Positions 1-10,650 of a DNA stretch of 64,000 bases are shown one piece after another (positions within the stretch are counted from its first letter, which is position 1; each line of letters starts with the position of its first letter). Made by a program: the position numbers and the translations under genes. The DNA lies in the NCBI GenBank assembly GCA_039654915.1, contig CM077598.1, positions 71,018,041-71,082,040 of the forward strand, given 5' to 3'. The notes beneath the pieces were generated by a model that searched no databases, had not been told where the DNA came from, and was given only the letters and a program-made list of their open reading frames with translations. Source of the stretch: Aquilaria yunnanensis. Taxonomy: Eukaryota; Streptophyta; Magnoliopsida; Malvales; Thymelaeaceae.

Positions 1-188
1 CTCTCAGCACCACTGACTTGGGCGTCGGAGGCTCCTCCCCGGAAAAACACCCTGGGGACCTCCTAACCCACTTTTTTTGAACATCTCAGGCACTTTCCCT
101 TGGGCAAACCGGCCACTAGGCGTTCTTCCTCTCCGGGAGTCCCTCCATCAGTCACCATGTCTACCAACGATGAAGCCCGTGGGCATCA
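1..188 (+). repeat. Element A 5' LTR (last 188 bases)
   Basis: Ends GGGCATCA, directly followed by TT and the primer site. It matches 8384-8571 with few differences. The small ATG-led frame at 100 begins inside this LTR, so it is not the gag start. Confidence 0.93.
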
Positions 189-190
189 TT

Positions 191-208
191 TGGCGCCGTC
201 TGTGGGAA
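191..208 (+). other. Primer binding site of element A
   Basis: TGGCGCCGTCTGTGGGAA lies two bases after the LTR end. The same motif follows the LTRs of K (10308), G (15148) and I (24504), and appears inverted in B, F and H. It pairs with a tRNA ending GGCGCCA; I do not assign the tRNA. Confidence 0.85.
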
Positions 209-357
209 CCCACTCTAAGATCGCCGTCGTTGAAACTCGGCGTTCTAAGGACAGGGGACTCCCGAGGTCTCCGTCCGCGCCTGAGACACAACCGGCTGCT
301 GAGCAAACACTCCCAGGGAGTTCTGCGCCTGAGGAAGACCGCCCTCTTGTAATCACT

Positions 358-1974
358 ATGAGTTTTATGAGGGAGTTTCAGCGCTCGGTCTTGGCCGAAA
401 TGACACAGCAGATCGACCGAAGGTGGTCACAGCAGGCACAGGCCCAAAGACCTCCCTCACCTGCACGCCCTCGAGAGAAAAGCCCGAGGTCGATTCATCG
501 CAGTTCGGGAAGCGGAGACCCGCGCGAAGAGTCGTCTACGGAGAATATACCCCTCGGGAAACGGTCTGTGGCACAAACTGGGTCCAAGCGACCGAAAGTC
601 TCACAGCGAAGGAGTTCATCGCCAGAGGCGAGGTCCCTGTCCCCTCAGTGCCAAACTCGCTCCCCGAAGAGGTGCCGACGATCTCCCTTCCCAGAGGAAG
701 AGCCTAACGCCACAGTTCTCATGGAAAGGATACTAGCACGGCTAGACAGGGTGGAAAAGCAGGTAGCTCACAAACCTGTCTGAGACAGGCTGACGGGACC
801 CTTCTGCGAAGACGGGTCCCCATTCACCCGAGTCGTGGTCGAGGCAGCCATGCCAGGCGACTTCAGGGTACCTCGGCTGGAGATTTATGATGGCCGCACT
901 GATCCGCAGGCCCATCTAACCAAGTACAGATGCAGCATGATAATGCATGGTGCTGACGATGCTACCATGTGTAAATGCTTCGAGGTCACCCTTACGAGAC
1001 CAGCAACTGTGTGGTACAACTCATTGCCCCCAGGAGCCATCACTAAGTCCCAGGAGTTGTCTACGGCCTTCGCGCAACAATTTATTGGAAGCCGGTCAAC
1101 GGCGAAGATGCCTGTTCAGATGTTCGACATAGAGCAGAGAAACGGAGAAACCATCCGAGACTATGTCGAAAGATTCAACAGGGAAGCTCTAAGCGTCCTG
1201 GACTTCCGGCCCGAAATACGCATCCTCGCCATGACACGGGGCCTTCGGCGAGACTCACAGCTGTTTTATGAGTTCTCAAAGGACCCCCCGGACACCCTCA
1301 GAGAATTTTACCGAAGGGCTGAACAGCACATGACCGCCGAGGAGCTGAGAATGGCTGGGCCGAAGTCCGATCACAACCGCGCCGAAGGGTCCAATCAGCA
1401 AGCCCGGCATCCAACTGAACAGGCAGGCCGACCTCGAAGGATGCGGGGAAGCAAACTGCAAAGCTTCACACCCCTTAGCACTACACGGACAAACATCCTC
1501 ATGGTGTTGGAAAGGCAGGGGACGCAGATTCGGCGGCCAAGGGCCATGACCGCTGATAACAAGAAAAACATCAAGAAGTTCTGCCAGTTTCACCGCGACC
1601 ACGGCCACGACATCGAAGACTGCTTCCAACTGAAGAAGTACATTGAGTCGCGGATAAAACTCGGCCAACTTCAGAAATAACTGCGGATGCCTTCCCCAAA
1701 AGGAAGAAAAGATGAGGAAGAAAGGGCCGAAGATGAGGACTACAACTCCGACAGGCGGAGAAACCGAAGTCCGAAAAAGCGCCCTCCTCCTCCTGCAGGG
1801 GTGATACAAACCATCACTACGGGGCTCCCATCCTCGGAAAGAAAGCGGAAGGCCAGAGAGATTGCGGTCATGGAATATCAGAGTCCGGCAAAGAAACTGG
1901 CTCGCAAGGATGGATCCACCGTCATCTTCCCCCATGATGATCCGCTGCTAATCATGACAAGGATAGGGAACTAG
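358..1974 (+). pseudogene. gag: gag (capsid/nucleocapsid) of element A
   Basis: The retrotransposon coat protein, which packages RNA in cytoplasmic particles. I take the ATG at 358 (Met-Ser-Phe-Met) because earlier ATGs lie in the LTR, and K starts at the equivalent place. The N-terminal third is Arg/Ser/Pro-rich. The capsid core (about 835-1400) carries the Tat gag signature around ETIRDYVERFNREAL and DPPDTLREFYRRAEQHM. A CQFHRDHGHDIEDC motif near 1585-1625 is a compact zinc-knuckle-like CX3HX4HX4C site. In-frame stops lie at 781-783, 1678-1680 and 1972-1974; in B the first and third sites are Trp and the second is Tyr. The frame continues into protease. Confidence 0.9.
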
Positions 1975-3124
1975 GACGTCAAAAGAGTGTTGCTTGATGA
2001 CGGATCAAATACTGACGTCATATTCTCGCATTTACTGACGAATTTGGACATCTCCAGCAGCGAGCTCAAGCCTATCACCTCGCCCACCTTCAGGGTTGGA
2101 CCGTTCGAACTACTTATCCTCGGATGGATTGATCTCCCCCTGCTGATGAAAGGAACTTCGGTTGACGGAACAGCTGAGTTGTACGCCTCCACAATGGCGA
2201 GATTTATCGTCATGGACGTTCCTTCTCTGTACAATGCCATCCTTGGAAGGCAGACACAGGGAAACCTGCACATTCGCCCTGACGTGAAGTACTTGACTAT
2301 CACATTCACCACCAAGGATGGGGATGCAGAGGTCTTCATAGATCAAGCCGAGGTAAGGAAGGTGTTTGTAAAAGCGTGAAAAGCTCCGCCAAATAACCTT
2401 GCACAAACAATGGAGGCAAAGGCACCAGAGAAGGACAAAGAAGGAGATCCCATGAGAGCGGAAATGGAAACAGTGGAACTTGTCCCAGGACAATCTACCC
2501 GAATAGGGAAGAGCTTGCCCGAAGGTGACAAGAAAAACCTTGTATCTTTTCTACTGGGAAAAAAAGATCTCTTTGCCTACTCGCCGAAAGACATGCCAGG
2601 GGTGCACCCTGGCGTAATACAGCATAGCCTCAAAGTAAGCCTGGAAGCAAAGCCTGTCCGGCAAAAGAAGCGAAGCATCTCAGCCCATAAGAGCAACTTT
2701 GTGAAAACCGAAGTCCAGCGCCTGTTAGACGCTGAAGTCATCAGGGAGGTCAAATACCCCGAATGGTTAAGCAACGTGGTGATTGCCACAAAAGAAGGCA
2801 GCAGCAAACTCCGGATGTGCATCGACTTCAGAAACTTGAACGATGCTTGCCCGAAAGACTCATACCCCCTTCCGCCAATAGACCAACTGGTAGACTCAAC
2901 TGCCGAATATGGGCTCCTAAGTTTCCTACACGCCTTCAGCGGCTACCATCAAATAAGGTGGACCCCGAAGATGAAGAAAAAACCACCTTTATCATCGAGG
3001 GAGGAACATACTGCTACGTCAGGATGCCCGTCGGGCTTAAAAATGCAGGAGCCACCTACCAAAGGTTGATGAACAAGGTCTTTAAGGACCAAATGGGGAG
3101 AAACATGGAGGTGTATGTTGACGA
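1975..3124 (+). pseudogene. pol: Protease and N-terminal reverse transcriptase of element A
   Basis: The aspartic protease follows gag in frame; its active site appears as VLLDDGSNTDVIF near 1990-2030, the DDGS form also seen in B and F. A TGA at 2377-2379 separates protease from RT, but the frame stays open in the same phase after it. RT begins with the conserved approach around KYPEWLSNVV and RMCIDFRNLNDACPK (about 2750-2850), then DAFSGYHQIR-type sequence (His in place of Asp here). One base is lost near 2958, moving the frame from 1 to 3. The catalytic YVDD is reached at 3115-3126, and the sequence then jumps straight to integrase. The thumb, connection and both RNase H domains are absent. 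Confidence 0.9.
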
Positions 3125-4117
3125 TACTCCGCCAGGGATACTTCTGGCCTACACTGAGAAAGGACACAAGGCAGTTCGTCCGGAAATGCGGTAGTTGCCA
3201 GAGACACGCGAACATCCAGAGGGCACCCTCGGAAATGGTAACTTCGGCTGACTATCCCTGGCCCTTCGCAGTCTGGGGTATAGACCTTATTGGGCCACTC
3301 CCCACAGCGCCTGGAGGCGTGAAATTCTGCGTGGTAGCAGTAGACTATTTCTCCAAATGGGTCGAGGCAGAACCGCTAGCAACTATCTTGGCAAAAGAAG
3401 TGCAGAAGTTTGTACGGAAGAACATCCTATGCAGATTCGGCATACCGAGGGTACTAGTGGCTGATAATGGATCCCAATTCACAGACAAAGGATTCCAGGA
3501 ATTTATCAGCGACCTCGGAATAAAGATGCACTTCGCCCTAGTAGCTCACCCCCAAAGCAACGGGCAGGTGGAAGTATCTAACAGGACCATAAAAGATGGC
3601 CTGAAAAAGAGACTGAGGAAGCAAAAGGGAAATGGCCAGGAGAACTCCAAAGCGTATTATGGAGTTACCGAACGACGCCCCGAAGAGCCACAGGGGAGAC
3701 TCCCTTCTCACTCGTCTTCGGAATAGAGGCCCTAATCCCTATCGAGATAGTTAGACCATCAGCACGAGTGCAAGTATTTGATGAAGGTGGAAATGACCTC
3801 GGCCTAAGAACGAAGCTCGACCTCATCGGCGAACACAGAGAAATAGCTGAGCTGAGAAGAAAAGCTTTCCAGCAAAGAGTGGCCACGACTATAAATTTAC
3901 GAGCCAGGCTAAAAGAAATCAAGAAAGGGGACCTCGTTCTCTGAAAGGCTGACTTTGCACCCCGAAAGCCATCCCACAGAGTACTTCGCGCGAACTGGGA
4001 AGGACCTTATCTGGTTCTTGCTGAAGTATGAAAAGGCGTGTACAAACTTGGCGACACCGAAGTCTTAGAATTGAAAAAGACTTGGCACTCAGACACCCTG
4101 AAGAAATTCTACGCTTA
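3125..4117 (+). pseudogene. pol: Integrase and C-terminal pol of element A
   Basis: Starts in the HHCC zinc domain (GYFWPTLRKDT, then CGSCQRH), having lost its start to the deletion at 3124. The catalytic core shows the first Asp in WGIDLIGPLP, the second in VADNGSQF and Glu in QSNGQVEVSNR. A frameshift near 3640 turns YRTTPRRATGETP-type sequence out of frame, and the plus-1 product stops at 3724-3726. The remaining C-terminus is still legible up to WHSDTLKKFYA and a TAA at 4115-4117, with a further stop near 3942. It would insert cDNA into chromosomes if intact. The end lies 414 bases from the convergent stop of the antisense gene. Confidence 0.88.
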
Positions 4118-4531
4118 AGATGGAGCGGAAGGATTGTGTTGTACAAAAAATACCCTAAGTACACAATGTCCTTGAGAAAAATTCTTAAGTGTACAAAATG
4201 GTGCAAGACAGAATTCCGCGAAGGTGTTCGCCGTGATAAAGTGCAGATGTGATTTTCCGAAGTCCCTTGAGCCATCACGCTCGGAAAAATGGAAAACAAA
4301 AAATCTTGCGAAAGTACTCGTCGCAAAAAGCGCAGAATAATTTTTTTGTGATTGCAAGTTTCCCAAAGTCTCTTGAGCGAACTTGTTCGGGACGATGGAA
4401 ATGCAAAATCTTGCAAAAAGACTTAGCCAAAAAATATATTCATTGAGAATGATCAGGCTTACAAAGAAGAAGTGCCCGAAGAAGGAGCACAAAAATGAAG
4501 AGGAAAAAAAGGAAAAGGCCCCTAAAACAGC

Positions 4532-6939
4532 CTAAGGGTTCTCGGCGTCCCGGGAGCCACCAGGCTCTGTGCTCTTTTCCACCACCTTCGGCACCGGAAT
4601 TTTGGAAGGCAGGTTCAGGTGCTCGATTTTTGACCAGGACCACCGAGGACCCTTGGGAATGTTCAGAGCTTCTAAAAAAGAGAGGTCCAGACCTGGGAAC
4701 CTCTGAAGGACTTGATGCCGAGCAAGGCAGAACCCGTCCTGGAAGGCGACCTTAGTCATTTGGTCAGATTTGTCCTTCTCAACCTCAAGGTCCTCGAGCT
4801 CGTCCTTCAAATCTGCAACCTCCTTCTTCAGCGCCTTCATCCTCTTCTTCGCGTCGGGCTCCTTCTTCAAAGGCTTGACCTCGGCTTAAAGAGCCTTTTT
4901 CTCAGTCACCAACGACCGTATGAGATTGTCAGAATCTGACTTATCCTTGAGAAGGTCTTGGTTGGCAGCGAGCATCCCCGCCACCTGATCGCCGAGGTTA
5001 GCAATCTTCAGGGAGGAGTCCTTCTCAAGATCTTCCTTTTCCTTTCGGAACTCCTCCCGAAGGGCAGCAACTTCTTTCTTCGCAGCATCTACCAGCTGCT
5101 GGTTCTTGGCGGTCAATTCCGAGCACGTGACTTTCGCTTGTTCTAAGGCCTCTAAGGCCGAAGCTCGGAACGCCGTCTGCCTGGCCACCCGAACTTGGAG
5201 AAAGCCGGCTTACCCCAGCAGCTGCGAAAAGATGAACACAAGGTCAGTAAGAGCCAAGCACTTAGGAAAAATTGAAGGGAAAAAGGTGTGAAGAGCATAC
5301 CTGAGTAGCATGCTAGGTAACTTTCGCGGCGAGGGTGTCATCGCCCGGATGGGCTGCCGCAATAGCCTTGAAGGAGGCCTCTATAAGCACCCACTTCGAA
5401 ATCTGCTTCGCCATTTCAGGACAGTCCTCGGAGTACAAGTTCATGTCCTCCGTGAATGTCCGGAAAGGCTATTTGGGTATCTTCCCTTGCGGGACTTTGG
5501 CATCGCGAAGGGCCCGCATCTTCGCGTGTTCGGCCGCCCAGTTCGGAGTAAGCAACTCCCCTGCATGGCGAAAATGAGAAGCAAGTCAGAGACAAAGGAA
5601 ATTTCAGAAAAAACAAAAGAGCCATACTTGTTCTGAAAACAACAAACCTGGCGGCACTTCGATCACGACGTCCTCGGAGTCCTGAGACTCCTCGGTCGAA
5701 ATCCCCTTGCTTTTCTTCCTGTGCCACTCCTCGGCAGAAGGAGCCTCTACCACGGCCTCCAGAAGGGCCTGTGGCGCGGAAGGGCTCTGGGGAGGGACGT
5801 CGGCGGGAGGGACCTCGGCAGCAGCCTCGGGCGGTGGAATCTCGGCTGCCCCAGGCTCCTCGGCAGCCTCCTCGGAAATTTCATGCTGAAGAAGCTGGGC
5901 AGTTTTCTTTGCCCGTTTTGCCGAAGGACCAGCGCCAGTAGACTTCCGCCTCCAGGAAGCCGCCTTCTTTGTCTGATCGCCCTTCTCCACCTGGTCGGAG
6001 AAAAGGGACTTGTAGAATGCAGCAGTCCCGTCTCCCATCTCTGTAAAAGAAAAAAGACATCAGCGTAAGTCCGAAGGAAAAACTACAAGGGAGTAGAGGA
6101 TAACTTACTTTCGAAAAGCATTTCGAAAGAAACTTCCTCCCGAAGGAGCTGCACCAACCAGGAGTCCTTCCCGGCGATAGCAGGAGCTAGCATCTCAAGG
6201 TCAGTCTCATGCTCCTTGACCACCCCTAACTCCCGAAGGACCTCTTCGATCATCAACCTCCAGTTAATGGGGAAGGGGTAGAGGGAGCGTGGAGTGACCT
6301 CGGGAGCCCAGTCGGAGACGGCTCGAATACGTCCGTCGAAGTCCTCGAACACGGGAGTCAACTCTGGAGTCAGCAGTATCCTCGGATCAACGACGTCCAC
6401 ATCCAGCTTTCCCAGAGCCCATTTGGTTGGAATATACGACCAGGCCTCATCTATCTTCAGGAAAAAGAATTTCTGTTGCCACCCTCGCCAACTGTCCTTA
6501 GTGGCAAAAGTGAACATGAATTTTTTGCTCCCGGATCCCCGAGGTAGCATGAAATAGAAGCAACCCTTCGGGACCACGAAGAGCTTGTAGTACTGCATGA
6601 AAATTACAAAATGGGGTTTTATCCCGAAGACGCCACACATACAGAAGAAGGCGTTAAAATAGTAGTACGAGTTCGGGGAAGCTAATTCACAGCAATGCCA
6701 TGAAATTGGCAGAACTCGCAAACCATCTTCGGGGGAGGATACCGAAGTCTGGCCTTCAGCTGGGCTCGGAAAATGGTAACCTCGGTACTATGGTTTGAAA
6801 AAGCATAGTGGTCAGGTCATGGCGGCCGGGTAATGGCATAAGAAGAAAGAAAGAACTTCTTCTTCCACCTCTCTAATTTTTTAGGGGAGGTGCAACAAGA
6901 ATGACATAAAAGAGGCTGCCAGCTTTCAGGGATAGGCAT
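4532..6939 (-). pseudogene. Antisense spliced gene of element A (PF04195-like, coiled-coil C-terminus)
   Basis: Four exons on the strand opposite to pol: 6939-6109, 6040-5648, 5560-5301, 5221-4532. Each junction has GT-AG ends and the phases match those in B and H (1, 1, 0). Exon 1 encodes the conserved domain (FLSSYA, YYYFNAFFCM, FYFMLPRGSGSK, WRGWQQKFFF, WALGKLDVDVVDPRILL). Exon 2 encodes a basic patch, then an Ala/Pro/Glu-rich acidic stretch. Exon 4 encodes a long Lys/Glu coiled coil, then FQDGFCLARHQVLQRFPGLDLSFLEAL and a tail ending RDAENP. Damage: a net one-base loss in exon 1, TAG at 5471-5469 and TAA at 4888-4886. A TATA-like box (CTATAAGTA) lies at about 7206-7197, some 267 bases before the ATG. 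Function unknown; it resembles antisense proteins reported for Tat elements. Confidence 0.82.
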
Positions 6940-7500
6940 TTTGGACAGAAAAATGAGTTCGAAAAAAGGCAAGAAAACAACTTTCGGCAAAAACTCAAAA
7001 AAACAGAGTTATCAAAAGACTCTGGAAAGAAAAACCCACCAAAAGACTTGCCAAAATCGGAGGTCGCCGTCGTAAAAGGTTGCCGGAAAAAGCTCTGTTA
7101 AAACAGCTCCGCCGCAAAAGCAAGAGAAAGCGCACAGAAAAGGGCAAGCAGGGAAAGAGCAGAAGCAAAAGCAAAAGTGGCTATGACGGAATGGGCTACT
7201 TATAGGCCAAGGGTGGGTAACCGAAACGACGTCATAAGTGCCCTTTGAAGGCGAACCGTCGCCGTAACTGCACTCTGCGCCTGAAAAGACGCGCTTTCTG
7301 TAAACGACGCGACTCTCCTCCAATGATAGTGCGCCACGTGTCAACCATCGCGCCAAAATAGGAGACACGTCTTCTGACATCCTTAAAAAACTAGGACGCG
7401 TCGCTCAGATTGACGCGCTTGGCCATCAGACGTGACGCTGAACAGACCTGTAAAAGCAAAGAAGTAGGTCGCCTTGAACACACCAAAAGATAGGCTTTGG

Positions 7501-7626
7501 CCGAACAGCCCATACCTTTGGGCAAAAGGTGTATCTTCGGCACAGGCTTTGCCTCTGAGACACAAAAAAACAGGCCAAGGCCGAGCAGCCCGCACCTTTG
7601 GGCAAAAGGTGTACCTTCGACACAGG
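7501..7626. repeat. Two direct copies of a 45-46 bp unit in element A
   Basis: 7501-7545 and 7581-7626 share a unit centred on CCTTTGGGCAAAAGGTGTA, with a few substitutions and an 80-base period. It lies between the antisense-gene promoter and the polypurine tract. Confidence 0.8.
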
Positions 7627-7694
7627 TGTTACTCTCTATAGACTCACAAAGAACATCCTCGAAAAGAAAACAAAACCGAAGTCTTCACTTCGGC

Positions 7695-7712
7695 TTTCTG
7701 AAGGGGGGCATG
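7695..7712 (+). other. Polypurine tract of element A
   Basis: CTGAAGGGGGGCATG directly precedes the 3' LTR. It primes plus-strand DNA synthesis in LTR elements. The same GGGCATG before TGATRGCC is present in G and, inverted, in B, F and H. Confidence 0.85.
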
Positions 7713-8571
7713 TGATAGCCGAAGGACTATCGCCTCCACCTGGCCGTACTTCCTGCCACCAGAATGGCCAGGAGGTCTGGCGCTACCCGAAAAAAGGTGG
7801 GATCACACACCTCAGGGAAAAGCCGAAGAGCCCGAGCTCGGCACGCCAGGGAACTTGAGGATACTATTAGCCCCCCCGAGGTAATAAACAGACCGCCTTC
7901 AGAAAAGTGGCACCAGCTAGGGCGGGCCGAACATGATCTTCCCGAAGGCGGAACTCCCTGAATTTGGGAACCCCCGAACTAGGGTCATGTTTCCTGAAAT
8001 GGCACGGTCCATACTAGAGGACGACCTCACCCAGGGACCTCGGGAGTACGGCAGGAGCATTTAAGGAAGCCTCTGACATGTCGCCCACAGACGTCACAAG
8101 CTGCCTCAAACGGCACTCTGACACGCCGACGCCATCAAAGTCACATCATGGCCCGTCTCGGCTCAAGGATCAAGGAAGCCTGCCACCAGCTACTTGTCCT
8201 CTACGCCCAGACATTCAGAGAACATCCGACCGAACACGTGTCACGATCTGAACAGGCTGGACACCTCTATAAATACCAGGGAATACACCCTGGCAAACGG
8301 CTAGCAAATATCCTGACTCCTCACTTTGAGAAAATACGACCAGGCGAGTTCAATGAACCCCTCAGTGCTATTTCCTCTGCCTTTTCTCAGCACCACTGAC
8401 TTGGGCGTCGGAGGCTGCTCCCCGGAAAAACACCCCGGGGACCTCCTAACCCACTTTTTCTGAACATCTCAAGCACTCTCCCTTGGGCAAACCGGCCACC
8501 AGGCGTTCTTCCTCTCCGAGAGTCCGTCCATCAGTCACCATGAGTACCAACGATGAAGCCCCTGGGCATCA
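7713..8571 (+). repeat. Element A 3' LTR
   Basis: 859 bases, starting TGATAGCC and ending GGGCATCA. A promoter TATA box (CTATAAATA) is near 8267-8275, with the transcription start expected just downstream. It is followed by unrelated sequence at 8572. Confidence 0.93.
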
Positions 8572-8798
8572 GCAGTCAAACACTAACAACCATCTATTGA
8601 AATCTATAAGTGCCCAGACCTTCTCTAAGAAACCCAACTGAGTTAGGGTCTCCCAGTCAATCACCTTGTTGGCCCTGAATGGCTTCTCAACCAACCTATG
8701 AAATCTCCCCCACTATGAATCCTCTTTGAAGTGGAAAAGAGGATTCATTTTGTTCAGCTTCTTCACCGGCCTCTTAGGGCAAATAGGTAGCTTCTTCT
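8572..8798 (-). other. Retroelement-like coding remnant, possibly Athila ORF1/gag-related
   Basis: Read on the minus strand, about 70 codons give fragments such as NPLFHFKED, VEKPFRANKVIDWETL and GLEKV-like sequence, interrupted by stops. The style resembles the N-terminal domain of plant Athila-type ORF1 proteins, but I cannot confirm this by eye. It has no complete ORF and is bounded on both sides by LTRs. Confidence 0.35.
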
Positions 8799-9529
8799 TG
8801 ATGCCCGGTGGCATCCTCGCTGTATGACATGTTGGCCTGAAGGGGGGACTTTCGATGAGAAGATACCTACAAGACTTTGAAGAACGTGGGCTATGAGCTC
8901 CCCGGAGTATGTTTCCTAGAGGAGGGGAGCCTCCAATGCTTAAGTCAATTAACAGGAGAAAAGTTGTTTAATAGAAAAGAGTATAAAGAAAAGAGTCCCG
9001 TTGTTCTTACTAAGGACCCTCCTAAGTATTTATAGGAGGGCGGAGGAAGGAGGCCATTTTACACAGCCTACCCAGATCATGACACGTGTTCGGTTAGATT
9101 TGGTCCATACTTTTAGAGGTAGGTATCTCCAGCTGACTGTAGGCCGTTCTAGCCAGAGGGTAGGGGCATGTGTGAGGTCTCTTTGTCAGAGGTGCCTTAA
9201 CCATTTTTGTCATTTCTCTGTAAGACCCATTTGGGGATGTAAAACCTCTTCAGGCAGAGATTTATCCTCGAGGGCTACTCGGGAAGACCCTTCGGGATAG
9301 CAAACCATCTTTGGGAGACTATGTCCTCTGTCGAGGATGGCGGATCTACTTTTCCAAGGTCAGTAGTTTCCCAATCCGAGGGTGGTGTGGACACCTTTTT
9401 CCTAAAGTTGGCCATGTTACTTTTCGAGGGTGGTACGGAGAATCTGATGTTAGGGGCTAAGACCCTTTCGAGGGTAGTGCCAAGACAGCAAATTAGGAGG
9501 TCTTGAGGGCAATAGCCCTTCGGCTATCA
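8799..9529 (-). repeat. F-family LTR, minus orientation
   Basis: 731 bases, starting TGATGCCCGGTGGCATC and ending GGCTATCA; its reverse complement runs TGATAGCC to GGCATCA. It is clearly related to the F LTRs at 44238 and 62376. The minus-strand TATA box (CCTATAAATAC) is near 9027-9037. Only nine bases (CATGCCACC, an inverted polypurine-tract end) separate it from the next LTR. I see no target duplication, so it is the remnant of a rearranged element. Confidence 0.85.
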
Positions 9530-9538
9530 CATGCCACC

Positions 9539-10650
9539 TGATAGCCGAAGGGCTATCGCCTCTATCTGACCCGAACTCGGAGCGTTAGGTAACGCGAGGA
9601 TACTATTAGCCCCCCCGAGTTACTAAACAGATCACCTTCGGAGATGGAGAATCAGCTATTGCAAGCCGAAAAGGATCTCCCCGAAGGCGGAACCCTGAAT
9701 CAGGGAACTCCCCGAACTACGGGCATATTTCCCGAAGGGGCATCGTCCGTACCAGAGGACGACCTCGTCCAGGGACTTCGGGAGTACGGCATGAGCATTT
9801 AAGGAGCCTCTGACATGTCGCCCACAGACGTTACAGGCCACCCCAAACGGCGGTCTGACACACCGACGCCATCCAGGTCCCATCATGACCTGTTTCGGTT
9901 CAAGGCTCAAGAAACCTGCCACCGGCTACTTGTCCCCTACGCCCAGAAATTCAGGAAAGATCTGACCGAACACGTGTCATGATCTGAATGGGCTGAATAC
10001 TCCTATAAATACCAGGAAATAAACCTAGGCAAAGGATCGATCCTTGAGCAGACTCCTCTCCTTGAGAAAACACAAACAGGCAAGGCCGTTCTACTTTTCA
10101 GTGCTCCTCCCTTATTTTCTTTCAAGACACTGACTTGGGCGTCGGAGGCTTCTCCCCAGAAACACACCCCGGGGACCTCCTAACCATCACTTCTGAGCTT
10201 TTCAGGCGCGCTCCCCTGGGCAGTTCGGGACTCCAGGCGGTCTCCCTTTCAAGAAGTCCCTCTACAAGTCTGAATGTCACTCCACGAAGATGCTGACCGG
10301 CATCATTTGGCGCCATCTGTGGGAACCCACTCTGAGGTTGCCGTCGTTGAAACTTGGCATTCTAAGGACAAGGGACTCCCAAGGTCCCCGTCCGCGCCTG
10401 AGGATCAATCGGCTGCTGAGCAAACATTCCCAGGGACTTCTGCGCCCGAGGAAGACTGCCTTCTAGTCATTACTATGAGCTTTCTGGGCGACTTTCATGG
10501 TTCTGTCGTAGCTGAAATGACACAGCAGATAGACCGAAGGTGGCCACAACAAGCTCAGGCCCAAAGGCCTCCCTCACCAGGACGCCCTCGGGAGAAAAGC
10601 CCCAAATCGACCCATCTTAGTTCGGGAAGCGGGGACCCACGTGAAGAGTC
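9539..10650 (+). mobile_element. Element K: truncated A-type element (5' LTR, primer site, start of gag)
   Basis: The LTR is 9539-10305 (767 bases) with TATA CTATAAATAC near 10003. The primer site TGGCGCCATCTGTGGGAAC is at 10308-10326. Gag starts at ATG 10475 and reads MSFLGDF, VVAEMTQQIDRRW, QAQRPPSPGRPREK and SGSGDPREES, close to A. Homology stops abruptly at about 10650, where AT-rich unrelated DNA begins. No stop lies in the remaining gag stretch. Confidence 0.9.

Larger units (their letters stand above)
1..8571 (+). mobile_element. Element A: Tat-type Ty3/gypsy LTR retrotransposon, 5' LTR incomplete
   Basis: Order read on the plus strand: end of 5' LTR, primer site, gag, protease, RT, integrase, an antisense gene, polypurine tract, 3' LTR. 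The first 188 bases match the end of the 3' LTR (8384-8571) almost base for base, which shows they are the truncated 5' LTR. Gag-pol is one reading frame broken by several stops, a frameshift and a large RT-to-integrase deletion. Assignment to Tat rests on the primer site, the second RNase H seen in its relative B, and the antisense gene. The 5' target duplication is outside the window. Confidence 0.93.

Noticed and set aside
6083..6721. The minus-strand frame starting MRVLPISWHCC as a separate gene.
   Set aside because: Its first codons are an out-of-frame part of exon 1. The true frame starts at 6939 and a small deletion shifts between them.
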